From Caballeronia sordidicola (lineage in GTDB: Bacteria; Pseudomonadota; Gammaproteobacteria; Burkholderiales; Burkholderiaceae), in NCBI RefSeq assembly GCF_000729995.1, contig NZ_JNFG01000035.1:1-64000 (forward strand): 64,000 nt of DNA, in the 5' to 3' direction. Each line of letters begins with the position of its first letter. The first letter of the stretch is position 1. The notes beneath the pieces are model-generated. The model was not told the DNA's origin, searched no databases, and saw nothing but the letters and a program-made list of their open reading frames with translations. Of the stretch, positions 26,453 through 35,677 are shown in pieces. The translations under genes and the position numbers were made by a program.

Positions 26453-27289
26453 CTAGTTCTCCGCGGGCAATTGCCGATGCCACTCGGCCAGCGCGGGCGA
26501 AGGCGGGTTGAGACCGTTCTTCGCTTCGGTTGCAATAAACCAGCCGTCGCGATGCAGGTCGCGCACGAATGTATCCAGTTTTGCGGCGGTATCGTGTTCG
26601 CCCTGACGCACCCAGATTACCGACGGCGCGGGTTCTATCTCGGGTTGCAGCACGCGGTAGTCGTGCCATTCAGGATCACTCTGCAGCAACGGATAAAGCA
26701 GCGGTGCAGCGTCGTGGACGGCTGCAACGCAACTGCCGCCGCGCAACGCCAGCAGCGACTGCGACGCGCCCGGGAAGGCGCGCGGGATCGCGCCGTAGCG
26801 CTCCACTATCGGACGGATGTAACTGCTGCCCTGCGATATGCAGACCGGCTTGCCGCGCAGGTCTTCCCAGCGCGTAATACCGCTTGTTTTAAGCGTGATT
26901 GCCGTTCCGCCGACCCGATAGTAGGGCGTGGCCACATGGTCCAGGATCTCACCGCGCTGGGCGTTGTACTCCATGTTTGCGATCAGGATATCGACCTTGC
27001 CCTGCTGAAGGAATTGAACCCGTGTGGAGGGCAACACGGACACCAGTTGCACCTTCGCGCCTAACCGTTTTCCGAGTTCGTTAGCGAGGTCTACGTTAAA
27101 ACCACGCGGCTGTTGCGTCGCGGGATCGAGCGAACCGAAAGGACTGCCCCCGATCAACACGCCCACCGCGAGTTCATGGCGGGAGTTGATTTTGTCGAGC
27201 GTTGCATCTGCGTGTGCGGCGAGAGATGCGGTCATGGCCGATGCCAGCACGACAGGCGTAAGCAGGCGTCGGAGGTTCGTCAGGGTCAT
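26453..27289 (-). CDS. Amino acid ABC transporter binding protein, SBP-1
   Basis: The 278-residue family 3 (type II) solute-binding protein has a signal peptide (residues 1-27, ending SLAAHA-DA). Its mature part has the DKINSRHELAVGVLIG opening, GFNVDLANELGKRLG, RVQFLQQGKVDILIANMEY and the LRGKPVCISQGSSY domain crossover. It is clearly related to the protein at 31986-32807 (shared RVQFLQQGKVD, LRGKPVC, SVIWVR), so the two probably serve the same importer with different ligand ranges. It is the first gene of the leftward importer unit and divergent from the ATPase gene. Confidence 0.9.
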   Translation of the reverse strand: MTLTNLRRLLTPVVLASAMTASLAAHADATLDKINSRHELAVGVLIGGSPFGSLDPATQQPRGFNVDLANELGKRLGAKVQLVSVLPSTRVQFLQQGKVDILIANMEYNAQRGEILDHVATPYYRVGGTAITLKTSGITRWEDLRGKPVCISQGSSYIRPIVERYGAIPRAFPGASQSLLALRGGSCVAAVHDAAPLLYPLLQSDPEWHDYRVLQPEIEPAPSVIWVRQGEHDTAAKLDTFVRDLHRDGWFIATEAKNGLNPPSPALAEWHRQLPAEN

Positions 27290-27533
27290 GGCGGTGAATA
27301 GCGGCAGGAGAGCCTGACAGAATAGGTAAGCGCCAGCGCGTCGCCAAGGAAGCGAATCTGCTAAGCAAATTACAAGCGCGGTGGATTGAGGGTTTGAAAA
27401 GAATGCCGAACGAGTTAAATCTTTAGCAAGGAGGCTGCTATCGATTCGACGAATGCTTGGTTATCGAAAAGGGGCGCGGTTCTTAAAATCTTCGTTCCAG
27501 CATGTTTTCCTGCGCTTGAGAAGGAACCCCGCG

Positions 27534-27602
27534 ATGACTCAGTTGATCCTTTCGAAACGTGAGGTTAGCGCTCCCCCAATAACACCCGTGGAGGTCGCAT
27601 GA
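27534..27602 (+). CDS. 22-residue leader ORF coupled to the importer ATPase
   Basis: ATG 27534 is preceded by AAGGAA at seven bases and opens a 22-codon frame starting MTQLILSKREV, whose TGA overlaps the ATPase start codon as ATGA. The peptide has no recognisable domain, cysteine or methionine run. It may be a translational-coupling leader. It lies in the otherwise featureless 309-base divergent region 27290-27598, where the promoters of both importer halves must be; no further motif was identified there. Confidence 0.45.
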   Translation: MTQLILSKREVSAPPITPVEVA

Positions 27603-28492
27603 GTCTGCTAGCGCTCGCGCTCGATCCGCTTCAGGACGAATTGCCACTCTCCCATGCTGCGGTACGGCCAGACGTTGCCGGAAGCGCCGATCCCGTGCTG
27701 GTTTCATTGCACGATGTCCACCTCTCATACGGCTCGGTGCCAGTGCTCAAGGGTATCGACCTGCGTGTGCGGCGAGGCGAGGCCGTTTCCATCATCGGGC
27801 CGTCCGGGTCCGGTAAGTCGACGCTCCTGCGTGTCATCAACGGCCTCATTGCGCCGCAGCAGGGTGAAGTGCACGTCGACGGAATCGATGTCCGCGCTCA
27901 GCGCACCGACGCGCAGAAAATAGCATTGCGCAAGCGCATTGGCTTTGTGTTCCAGCAATACAACCTATTCCCCCACCTTAACGTGCTGGCCAACCTGACC
28001 ATCGCACCCATGAGCGTGCTTGGACGCAGCCGTGCCGAAGCCGAGCACGACGCACACGCTTTGCTGGCGAAGGTGCGACTGGCTGACAAGGCCAATGCAT
28101 ACCCGGGTGAGCTGTCCGGCGGGCAACAGCAGCGTGTCGCTATTGCACGGACACTTGCGATGCGCCCCGACCTGATCCTCTTCGACGAAGTGACATCCGC
28201 GCTCGATCCGGAAACGGTAGGCGAGGTGCTCACGGTGATTGGCGAACTCGTCGACGACGGCCAGACATGCGTGCTGGTCACGCATGAAATGCGTTTCGCC
28301 GAAGATGTCAGCGACGAAGTGTTTTTCACAGAAGGCGGCGTGATTCTCGAGCACGGTGCACCGTCGCAGATTTTCGGCTCGCCGGAGAACGAACGCACGC
28401 GCCTGTTCCTGCAACGGGCACGCGGCGATGACCGGCGCGCGCTGCGCAAACGCTCGCGAAGCGGTGCCGCTCTCGCTTTGGCAACTCCCTGA
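27599..28492 (+). CDS. Polar amino acid ABC transporter ATPase
   Basis: The 297-residue ATPase has Walker A GPSGSGKSTLLR, Q-loop VFQQYNLFPHLNV, signature LSGGQQQRVAIARTL, Walker B ILFDEVTSALDPE and switch LVTHEMRFAEDV, all typical of HisP/GlnQ proteins. It has an unusual 35-residue N-terminal extension before the ABC domain. GGAGGT precedes the start. As the only ATPase gene of this family here, it should drive the two permeases encoded on the other strand, so the importer is split over two divergent units. Confidence 0.9.
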   Translation: MSLLALALDPLQDELPLSHAAVRPDVAGSADPVLVSLHDVHLSYGSVPVLKGIDLRVRRGEAVSIIGPSGSGKSTLLRVINGLIAPQQGEVHVDGIDVRAQRTDAQKIALRKRIGFVFQQYNLFPHLNVLANLTIAPMSVLGRSRAEAEHDAHALLAKVRLADKANAYPGELSGGQQQRVAIARTLAMRPDLILFDEVTSALDPETVGEVLTVIGELVDDGQTCVLVTHEMRFAEDVSDEVFFTEGGVILEHGAPSQIFGSPENERTRLFLQRARGDDRRALRKRSRSGAALALATP

Positions 28493-28513
28493 CTACTACG
28501 AACCCATTCCTAA

Positions 28514-29140
28514 ATGACCGCAACCTCGACACCCGATCAGATTGGCGAACGCCAGGCCGCTGTTTCCGCATTGCTCGACCACGTACGTCATATTGTGGCG
28601 AACCAGGGCGTGACCCGGGCCGCGCTCGATGCCATCAGCGAACGCTTGCAGGCGCTTGCAGCAGACCACGCGGGCTTGTTCACTGCACAGGATTTTCCAC
28701 CGCCGCAAACAGGCAGCGGTGATACGTCGACGCGATATCGGCTGAATCCAGGCGAAGACGGTTTCGCGCTTTATCTGAACTCGTTGCTGCCCGGCAAGAC
28801 CACGATTCCGCATAACCACGATACATGGGCGGTCATCGCTGCGCTCGAAGGCGAAGAGCTGAATCGTGTCTATAGGCGCACCGACGACGGTACCGATCCC
28901 GAACGCGCGACGCTCGATATCGAGCGGGAAGTCGTGGTGCGTCCAGGTACGCCGATCGCGTTCCTGCCAGAAGACATTCATAGCATCCACGTAACGGGCG
29001 CCGCACCCACGCTGCATTTTCATCTGTATGGCCGGCCGCTCGAAACGCTGTCTGGCCGTCTCGGCTATGAACTGGATACCGGGCGTGTGGTGCGCTACAA
29101 CACGACCCACATGCACCGTGGCACGCAGGCGGTTGGCTGA
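28514..29140 (+). CDS. Thiol dioxygenase, cysteine/3-mercaptopropionate dioxygenase family
   Basis: The 208-residue cupin resembles bacterial type I cysteine dioxygenases, iron enzymes that add O2 to a thiol to give a sulfinate. The metal-binding pattern is visible as HNH in TTIPHNHDTWAVI (His100, His102) with a third histidine in EDIHSIHV (156 or 159). The sequence LEGEELNRVYRR follows, as in the family. Whether cysteine, 3-mercaptopropionate or another thiol is used cannot be told. It lies between the importer ATPase and a C-S lyase, which supports a role in using an imported sulfur amino acid. It shares one base (A of TGATG) with the next gene. Confidence 0.85.
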   Translation: MTATSTPDQIGERQAAVSALLDHVRHIVANQGVTRAALDAISERLQALAADHAGLFTAQDFPPPQTGSGDTSTRYRLNPGEDGFALYLNSLLPGKTTIPHNHDTWAVIAALEGEELNRVYRRTDDGTDPERATLDIEREVVVRPGTPIAFLPEDIHSIHVTGAAPTLHFHLYGRPLETLSGRLGYELDTGRVVRYNTTHMHRGTQAVG

Positions 29141-30327
29141 TGAGTCCACCCCTGCTGCGTAAAGCTACGCGGCTGCTGCGCGCCGGTGCACCTGCGTTCA
29201 TCGACGGCGCCGCGCCAGTCAATGTGCCGGTCGAACGCACAAGCACAGTGCGTTTCGAGAACACGTCGAGCCACGCGGCGCGGCATAAACGGCGCGCGAC
29301 GGGCGAGGCGGTCAGCACGTACGGACGGCATGGCACGCAAACGCACCGGGCGCTGGAAGCGGCCATCGGCGAACTGGAAGGGGCGCGTGACGTGCTGCTT
29401 GCCCCTTCAGGGTTATCGGCAATCTCACTGGTGTTCATCGGCTTGCTGTCGCCGGGCGATCACGTGCTGGTTCACGACGGCGTCTACGGGCCCGTGCGCG
29501 AACGGATCGAACCACTACTTACGCGGCTGGGCGTCACATTCAGCTATTTCAGCGCAGCGGACGGTTTGCCGCATAAGCTGCTTCAAGCCAACACGCGATT
29601 GATTTACGCAGAGTCGCCGAGTTCGTTTCTATACGAGATCATCGATCTGCCGGCGCTTGCGGACTTCGCTCACGAGCAAGGGGTCTTGCTCGCCGCTGAC
29701 AACACGTGGGGCGCGGGCTTGCTCTATCAGCCGCTGGCGCTAGGCGCGGATGTCTCCATCCAGGCCGTCACCAAATATCTGGGCGGACACTCGGACCTGA
29801 TGCAGGGCGCCGTATCGACCGCTGATGCAGCTATCGGGCTACGCTTACGAGACGCTCACGACGCACTAGGCCTGAGCGTCAGCGCCGACGATGCTTACCT
29901 CGCGTTGCGCGGCATCCGTACGCTGCCCGTACGCCTCGCGCAACACGCGCGCGGCGCGTTTGCCGTCGCGTCGTATCTGCAGCGCGTAAAGCAGGTCATA
30001 CGTGTCTTCCATCCCGCATTGGCCACCGATCCCGGACACGCATTGTGGTCACGCGATTTCCACGGCTCGAACGGACTGGTCTCGTTCGCCTTGCACGATG
30101 CCGATACCAGCCAGGCCGCTGCTTTCATCGACGCGTTGCAGCTATTCGGCATCGGCGCATCGTGGGGTGGTTATGAAAGCCTTGCGCTGATCGCACCGCC
30201 GCGGCGCTTGCGCTCCCATAGTTACTGGCAGGGACAGGAAGCCGTGGTTCGACTGCACATCGGGCTGGAAGACGCGGACGATCTCATTCTCGACCTCGCA
30301 CAAGCCTTTCGCAGCGTGCTGTCTTAA
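29140..30327 (+). CDS. Cys/Met-metabolism PLP enzyme, cystathionine beta-lyase-like
   Basis: This 395-residue fold-type I PLP enzyme belongs to the Cys/Met-metabolism family, which cleaves or forms C-S bonds. It has STYGRHGTQTHRALEAAIGELEG at residues 58-81, the SGLSAI phosphate-site region, AADNTWGAG and the Schiff-base lysine in QAVTKYLGGHSDLMQG (Lys212). The TWGAG and YLGGHSD strings are those of MetC-like beta-lyases. Overlap with the dioxygenase gene suggests coupled translation. It could release a free thiol from an imported thioether or disulfide amino acid for the dioxygenase to oxidise. Confidence 0.88.
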   Translation: MSPPLLRKATRLLRAGAPAFIDGAAPVNVPVERTSTVRFENTSSHAARHKRRATGEAVSTYGRHGTQTHRALEAAIGELEGARDVLLAPSGLSAISLVFIGLLSPGDHVLVHDGVYGPVRERIEPLLTRLGVTFSYFSAADGLPHKLLQANTRLIYAESPSSFLYEIIDLPALADFAHEQGVLLAADNTWGAGLLYQPLALGADVSIQAVTKYLGGHSDLMQGAVSTADAAIGLRLRDAHDALGLSVSADDAYLALRGIRTLPVRLAQHARGAFAVASYLQRVKQVIRVFHPALATDPGHALWSRDFHGSNGLVSFALHDADTSQAAAFIDALQLFGIGASWGGYESLALIAPPRRLRSHSYWQGQEAVVRLHIGLEDADDLILDLAQAFRSVLS

Positions 30328-30360
30328 ACGCTGTCCATCCCTCATTCCTGCTTTTCACCC

Positions 30361-31989
30361 ATGACCTCAATCCGAAACGATGTAGCTTTCGTCGATGCCT
30401 CCACCGCCCGCGCATGGCTCAACGACGAAGCTGAAATTGCCTTGCTCGATGTCCGTGAAGCCGGGCAATTCGGTGAAGGGCATCCGTTCTTCGCGATCCC
30501 GTTGCCCTATAGCCGCCTGGAAATAGATGCACCGCGACTGGTGCCGAGACCCGACACGCGGATTGTCCTGCTCGACGATGGTGAGCACGAAAGTGTTGCG
30601 GTCACCGCTGCACGCCGCCTGAAAGCGCTCGGCTACACGAATGTCTCCGTCCTGCGCGACGGCGCCCGCGGCTGGCAAGCGGCGGGTTATACGCTGTTTA
30701 AAGGGGTTAACCTGCCATCGAAGACCTTTGGGGAACTCGTTGAACATGCGCATGGAACGCCGCATGTGTCGCCTGAAGCGTTGGCGGCTCTGATCGAAGG
30801 AGGAGGCGCTTATGCGTTGTTCGACGGACGTACGCTCGATGAACATCGAAAGATGACGATTCCCGGCGCGATTCCGGTGCCGAACGGCGAGTTGGCGTAT
30901 CGGATCGGAACGCTTGTAGCCGACCCTGTCACGCCGATCGTGATTCACTGTGCCGGGCGTACGCGCAGCATTATCGGTGCGCAGACGTTGCGCAACCTTG
31001 GCGTGCCGAATCCGGTGATCGCGCTGGAGAATGGCACGCAGGGCTGGGCGCTCGCGGGGCTCAAGCTCGAACATGGCAGCGAGCGCCGCTACCCCGAGGC
31101 TTTGAACGAAGCGGCGGTTGCTGACGCGCAGACGCGTGCGGCCAAGCTTGCTGCGCGCTTCCACGTTGCAACGCTCGACGCTTTGGCCGCGCAAGAATGG
31201 CTTGCTGATCCGCATCGGACGACCTTCCTGATCGATGTCCGTACGGCGGAAGAGTTCGCGCACGACGGTCTGCCGGATGCCGTCCACGCTCCGGGAGGGC
31301 AACTGGTGCAAGCGACCGACCAGACTATTGGCGTTCGGCGCGCCCGCGTGTTGCTGGTCGATTACGACCGCGTGCGCGCGCCTGTGATTGCTACATGGCT
31401 CGTGCAGTTAGGCTTTGAGGCTGCGTTGATCGATGCAGCCGAAGCAACTGCGCTTCGCCCAGTCAGGCAGATTGCATCGGCGCGATCGTCCTTGCCGTTA
31501 CTCGACACAGCCGCATTGCGCGAAGCCGCGACGGGTCAAGTGTTGCTGCTCGATCTGCGATCGAGTGCAGTCTACCGCCGGGAACATGCTGCCGGTGCGC
31601 ACTGGTCGATTCGCCCGCAACTCGCAAGGACGCTGGCGGCGCTCAAGGCGACGCCGGGTGACACGCTGCTGTTATTCGCAGATGAACCGGCGGTAGCCGG
31701 CATCGCGGCAACCGACCTGCGCGAGTTGGGTTTTACTTCGCTTTATCTCGCAGCGAATGGAATCGATACCTGGAAAAAGGAGGGCTTGCCACTGGCATCG
31801 ACGCCCGATGTTCCCGCCGATACGGCGCGTATCGACTATCTGTTCTTTGTCCACGATCGCCACGATGGCAATCTCGACGCAGCGCGCCAATATCTCGACT
31901 GGGAGACCGGTCTGATCGCGCAGTGCGCGCCTGATGAACTGGCTGTTTTTCGTATCGATGTACCCGCCACGGAAAGTCCCAGCCAATGA
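30361..31989 (+). CDS. Four-domain rhodanese-like protein
   Basis: The 542-residue cytoplasmic protein contains four tandem rhodanese folds, at about residues 10-115, 135-235, 270-365 and 385-490, recognised by repeated LLDVRE/FDGRT/LIDVRT/LLDLRS starts and GW or W-rich ends. Only domain 2 keeps an active-site cysteine (IVIHCAGRTRS, Cys197). In the others the loop reads LLDDGEHES, LLVDYDRVR and LLFADEPAV, so they are probably inactive or binding domains. It should move sulfane sulfur from a donor to thiophilic acceptors. Its stop overlaps the next binding-protein gene by four bases, tying it to the importer cluster. Confidence 0.85.
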   Translation: MTSIRNDVAFVDASTARAWLNDEAEIALLDVREAGQFGEGHPFFAIPLPYSRLEIDAPRLVPRPDTRIVLLDDGEHESVAVTAARRLKALGYTNVSVLRDGARGWQAAGYTLFKGVNLPSKTFGELVEHAHGTPHVSPEALAALIEGGGAYALFDGRTLDEHRKMTIPGAIPVPNGELAYRIGTLVADPVTPIVIHCAGRTRSIIGAQTLRNLGVPNPVIALENGTQGWALAGLKLEHGSERRYPEALNEAAVADAQTRAAKLAARFHVATLDALAAQEWLADPHRTTFLIDVRTAEEFAHDGLPDAVHAPGGQLVQATDQTIGVRRARVLLVDYDRVRAPVIATWLVQLGFEAALIDAAEATALRPVRQIASARSSLPLLDTAALREAATGQVLLLDLRSSAVYRREHAAGAHWSIRPQLARTLAALKATPGDTLLLFADEPAVAGIAATDLRELGFTSLYLAANGIDTWKKEGLPLASTPDVPADTARIDYLFFVHDRHDGNLDAARQYLDWETGLIAQCAPDELAVFRIDVPATESPSQ

Positions 31990-32807
31990 GATTTCGCTTC
32001 GCGAGCTTCTTAAGCTTTACCTTGACCGCGCTTGCGCTCTCGCAAACCGTTCACGCCGATGCCACGCTCGACCGGATCAAATCCCGCGGCACGCTCACGG
32101 TCGGGGTCGTGCTCGACGGCACCTACGGATCACTCGATCCGCAGACTCGCAAGCCCGTCGGCTATAACGTCGAGCTCGCGCAAGACCTCGCTAAACGCCT
32201 CGGCGTGAAATTCGAAGCGGTCGAAGTCACCCCGCCGAACCGCGTGCAATTCCTTCAGCAGGGCAAGGTCGATGCGCTGATCGCGAGCATGCAGTACACG
32301 AAGGAGCGCGATGAAATACTGAGTTATGTGCCCACGCCGTTCGAGGAGATTGGTGGCTCGGCGATGGTTCACAAGGGGGCGGGCATTCATGACTGGAACG
32401 ATCTGCGTGGGAAGCCTGTCTGTGTCTCGCAAGGGAGCAACTACACGCGTCCGCTGATTGAACAATATGGTGCACAGGTCAAGGGTTTCAAAGGAATGCC
32501 CGAAGCGCTGCTGGCGCTGCGCGGCGGGACGTGCGTGGCGTCGGTCCACGTGACGCCCGGCATTCAGGCGAGGCTCGCCAATACCTCGGGCGAGTGGCAG
32601 GACTATGAGTCACCGATGCCTGATCAACTGATTCCGTCGCCGTCGGTGATTTGGGTGCGCAAGGGCGAGACCGACACGGTCGCGGCGCTCGACAAGATCG
32701 TGAAGGAGTGGCACCGGAGCGGTTTTCTCATCGATGAAGGCAACAAGTGGCACATGCCTCCCTCAAAACAGTTGCTCGCCTGGCATCAGGAGTATTCGTC
32801 GAAATAA
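31986..32807 (+). CDS. Amino acid ABC transporter binding protein, SBP-2
   Basis: The 273-residue periplasmic protein (signal peptide about residues 1-24, ending TVHA-DA) is a paralogue of the one at 26453-27289. Shared features include DATLDRIKSRG, the RVQFLQQGKVDALIASMQY segment, LRGKPVCVSQGSNYTRPLIEQYGA and SVIWVRKGE. It overlaps the rhodanese gene by four bases. No permease or ATPase follows, so it presumably feeds the same permeases as SBP-1 with a second ligand. Its last codons are followed by 157 bases before the flavoprotein gene. Confidence 0.9.
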   Translation: MRFRFASFLSFTLTALALSQTVHADATLDRIKSRGTLTVGVVLDGTYGSLDPQTRKPVGYNVELAQDLAKRLGVKFEAVEVTPPNRVQFLQQGKVDALIASMQYTKERDEILSYVPTPFEEIGGSAMVHKGAGIHDWNDLRGKPVCVSQGSNYTRPLIEQYGAQVKGFKGMPEALLALRGGTCVASVHVTPGIQARLANTSGEWQDYESPMPDQLIPSPSVIWVRKGETDTVAALDKIVKEWHRSGFLIDEGNKWHMPPSKQLLAWHQEYSSK

Positions 32808-32964
32808 GGCGGCGGCGGTCGTACTTCCAGAGCTCGCGGTCAACGCTGCTCATCCGGCTGTTCTGTAAAAAGCGTCTAAGTAAAGTTGAATTGCTTGGTT
32901 GCCAGCGCGCGCGTCTCTTTTCAATATCTCGATCATCCCTCCATTTCCTGATTGAACCCGCGCA

Positions 32965-34407
32965 ATGACAACCATCTCCAACCCCGATGCCAACGCACTC
33001 GACGCGCTGCGCCTGCTAGGTCCCGACCCGGATAACTGGGTGCCGGAACGCGAGGGTATCGACCATAACGTCGTGATCGTTGGCGGCGGACAGACCGGCG
33101 CCGCGTTCGCATTCGCGCTGCGACGCGCGGGTATTGGCAAGGTGTCGGTGATTGATGCGGCAGCCGACGAAGCAGGCGCGGGTGTCTGGCTCAACCGGGC
33201 GCGCATGAACAAACTGCGTACACCGAAGACGCTGACAGGGCCTGAACTCGGCATCGCGGGTTTGAGCTTCCAGGCGTGGTTCGAAGGGCGTTGGGGCGCG
33301 GCGGCCTATGCGGACATCGACCGGATTCCTCGCGCCCGATGGGCGGAATATCTCGGGTGGTATCGACACTTCCTGAAGGTTCCGATTCGCTATGCCACGC
33401 GTCTCGCGCGAATCGAACCGGTGGACTCGCACTTCAGGTTGCGTCTGCTGAATGCAGCGGGTGACGAGCATGTCGAGACGGCGCGCAAGGTCATCTTGTG
33501 CAACGGCGTTGCGGGTAACGGCGCGGCGCAGATACCGGCCGTGCTGTCCGAGAGCCTGCCGCGCTCGCTCTACGCGCATACCGCCGAGACTATCGATTTC
33601 AATGCGCTCAAGGGGAAAGCGGTCGCGGTGATCGGCGGTGCAGCATCCGCCTTCGACGCCGCCGCTACCGCACTGGAAGCGGGCGCCGCGCAGGTGCATC
33701 TCTTTGTGCGCCGCGCCGCGATTCCTGCCGTGCCTATTACCCGTACTCGCGCCTATCCGGGTGCCTACGACAACTATCCCGCGTTGCCTGACTCCGTGCG
33801 CTGGCGTCAGGCGTTGCGCTTCCGGCAGGCGGGCTCGACACCACCGCTTGATGCCGTGGAACGCGTGACGAAGCATCCGAACTTCCATCTGCATCTTGGC
33901 GCGGCCTGGAGTCAGGCTAGCGCGGAGGGTGGGCATATTGCAGTCCGCGTAGGCAACGAGCACTTCCGGTTCGACTTTGCAATCGCGGGCACGGGCTATC
34001 TTGTCGACCCGGCTGTGCGCCCCGAGCTTTCAGCGGTATCGAAGGAGATCCTGTTGTGGCGCGACCGATATGTTCCTGAGGATCGCGAGCGCGATGACTA
34101 TCTCGGCGCCCATCCGTATCTAGGAGCTGCGCTCGAGTATCTGGAGAAAATTCCTGGAACGGCGCCTCATCTGGCGAACCTTCACGTGTACAACCCCGCG
34201 GGCCTCGTCAGCTTCGGCGTACCGGTAGGCGACGTGCCAAGCATGAAGCGCGATATCCCGTCGGTCGTGAGCCGGATCAGCCGCGATCTGTTTCTCGCCG
34301 ATCTCGATCGTCATGAGGCGCGCCTGAATGGCGAGGTGCCTGCCGATTTCAACGAGACGCTCTATGCGCATAGTGTGTGGCAAGGCGAGAAGGCTGACGT
34401 CGTCTGA
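32965..34407 (+). CDS. FAD/NAD(P)-binding flavoprotein, monooxygenase-like
   Basis: The 480-residue protein has two dinucleotide-binding motifs, VIVGGGQTGAAFA (about residue 37) for FAD and AVIGGAASAFDAAATA (about 222) for NAD(P)H. The FAIAGTGYLVDP segment is a typical ATG-type motif of flavin monooxygenases and lysine/ornithine hydroxylases. The substrate is unknown. Placed between sulfur amino acid genes and a sulfonate-type ABC operon it may oxidise an organosulfur compound, which is inference from context. No signal peptide is present. The ribosome site is weak. Confidence 0.8.
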   Translation: MTTISNPDANALDALRLLGPDPDNWVPEREGIDHNVVIVGGGQTGAAFAFALRRAGIGKVSVIDAAADEAGAGVWLNRARMNKLRTPKTLTGPELGIAGLSFQAWFEGRWGAAAYADIDRIPRARWAEYLGWYRHFLKVPIRYATRLARIEPVDSHFRLRLLNAAGDEHVETARKVILCNGVAGNGAAQIPAVLSESLPRSLYAHTAETIDFNALKGKAVAVIGGAASAFDAAATALEAGAAQVHLFVRRAAIPAVPITRTRAYPGAYDNYPALPDSVRWRQALRFRQAGSTPPLDAVERVTKHPNFHLHLGAAWSQASAEGGHIAVRVGNEHFRFDFAIAGTGYLVDPAVRPELSAVSKEILLWRDRYVPEDRERDDYLGAHPYLGAALEYLEKIPGTAPHLANLHVYNPAGLVSFGVPVGDVPSMKRDIPSVVSRISRDLFLADLDRHEARLNGEVPADFNETLYAHSVWQGEKADVV

Positions 34408-34585
34408 ACAATCATGCGATCGATAAAGCGCGCTGGCTCATAAACATATCGCAAACGAATAATTGTTAAGAGGCCGAAGCGTCGTTAGTCTTGGAGTCTG
34501 CAGCGAAGCAAAGCGCTTCGGAAAACCCCAGTGCATGCGCTTGGTGCACGGGGCTTCTTTCAACGTCACGAAGGCCTTCCCCATC

Positions 34586-35677
34586 ATGTCCGGCACTCCT
34601 CATTTCGATCCAGCGTCCGGTCACCCCGGCGTCGGGTTCCAATCGACTGCGACGGTCATTCGGAAACAACCGGCCCGCGTAAGCGCAACGTATTCGAGCG
34701 AAGCGGCGGCGAGCCTGCTGCCGGCATGGCTGGCTGCGCTGGCATGGCTTGCCAGCACAGGCCTGACACGCTGGTGGCCAGACGCCGATGACTGGCCCTA
34801 CACCGATCATCTGCTGGTCCTCAAGCTGCTGCTTGCAGCGACGGCGCTGCTGATAGGCGTGGCGGCGCGCAGAAGCATCCGGGCGCGCCAACCCGACGCA
34901 TCTCCATCACGTGCCGAACGCTGGCTTGCGGCCATGCCGTGGTTTGTCGCGCTCGCGGTGGGCGTGACCGCATGGGAAATACTCACTGCGAAACTCGAAT
35001 GGCTGCCTCGGCCGTTTTTTGCTCCTCCGCAAGCGCTGATCGCGGTTTATTTCGATGACTTTCCTCGCCTCGGTTCAAGCGTCGCGCATTCATTCGGATT
35101 GCTTGCTTACGGCTATGTGATCGGAGCAGTGGCGGGTTTTGTGACGGGCGTTGGCATCGGCTGGTCGCGGGCGGTCGGGTACTGGCTGCATCCGGTATTG
35201 CGCCTGATCGGCCCATTGCCTGCTACCGCCTGGTTACCGCTGGCGTTCTTTTTCTTTCCATCGAGCTTCAGCGCCAGCGTGTTCCTGATTGCACTCGCTA
35301 CCGGCTTTCCCGTGGCGGTGCTCACGTGGTCGGGCGTGGCGGGTGTCAACAGCACCTTCTACGACATCGCACGCACGCTGGGCGCACGGCCCGGCTTCCT
35401 GATCCTGAAGGTTGCGATACCGGCCGCGTTGCCGTCCGTGTTCGTCGGACTTTTCATGGGACTGGGCGCGTCGTTTTCGGTGCTGATCGTGGCCGAGATG
35501 ATGGGCGTCAAAGCGGGACTCGGCTGGTATTTGCAATGGGCACAGGGATGGGCGGCTTATTCGAACATGTACGCGGCGTTGCTGGTCATGGCGTTGATGT
35601 GTTCCGGGTTGATCACGCTGCTGTTCCGCTTTAGAGACCGGTTACTCGCGTGGCAGAAGGGGTTGTTGAAATGGTAA
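34586..35677 (+). CDS. Sulfonate/nitrate-type ABC transporter permease (SsuC-like) with N-terminal extension
   Basis: The 363-residue permease has the usual six-helix SsuC/TauC core from about residue 115 (LEWLPRPFFAPPQALIAVYF, GPLPATAWLPLAFFFFP, coupling loop ARTLGARPGFLILKVAIPAALP). It is preceded by about 110 extra residues that include two more hydrophobic stretches (SLLPAWLAALAWLAS and HLLVLKLLLAATALLIGV). Normal family members are 250-280 residues. ATG 34586 is used; longer frames upstream lack a ribosome site. The gene overlaps the ATPase gene by seven bases. The ligand may be an aliphatic sulfonate. Confidence 0.85.
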   Translation: MSGTPHFDPASGHPGVGFQSTATVIRKQPARVSATYSSEAAASLLPAWLAALAWLASTGLTRWWPDADDWPYTDHLLVLKLLLAATALLIGVAARRSIRARQPDASPSRAERWLAAMPWFVALAVGVTAWEILTAKLEWLPRPFFAPPQALIAVYFDDFPRLGSSVAHSFGLLAYGYVIGAVAGFVTGVGIGWSRAVGYWLHPVLRLIGPLPATAWLPLAFFFFPSSFSASVFLIALATGFPVAVLTWSGVAGVNSTFYDIARTLGARPGFLILKVAIPAALPSVFVGLFMGLGASFSVLIVAEMMGVKAGLGWYLQWAQGWAAYSNMYAALLVMALMCSGLITLLFRFRDRLLAWQKGLLKW

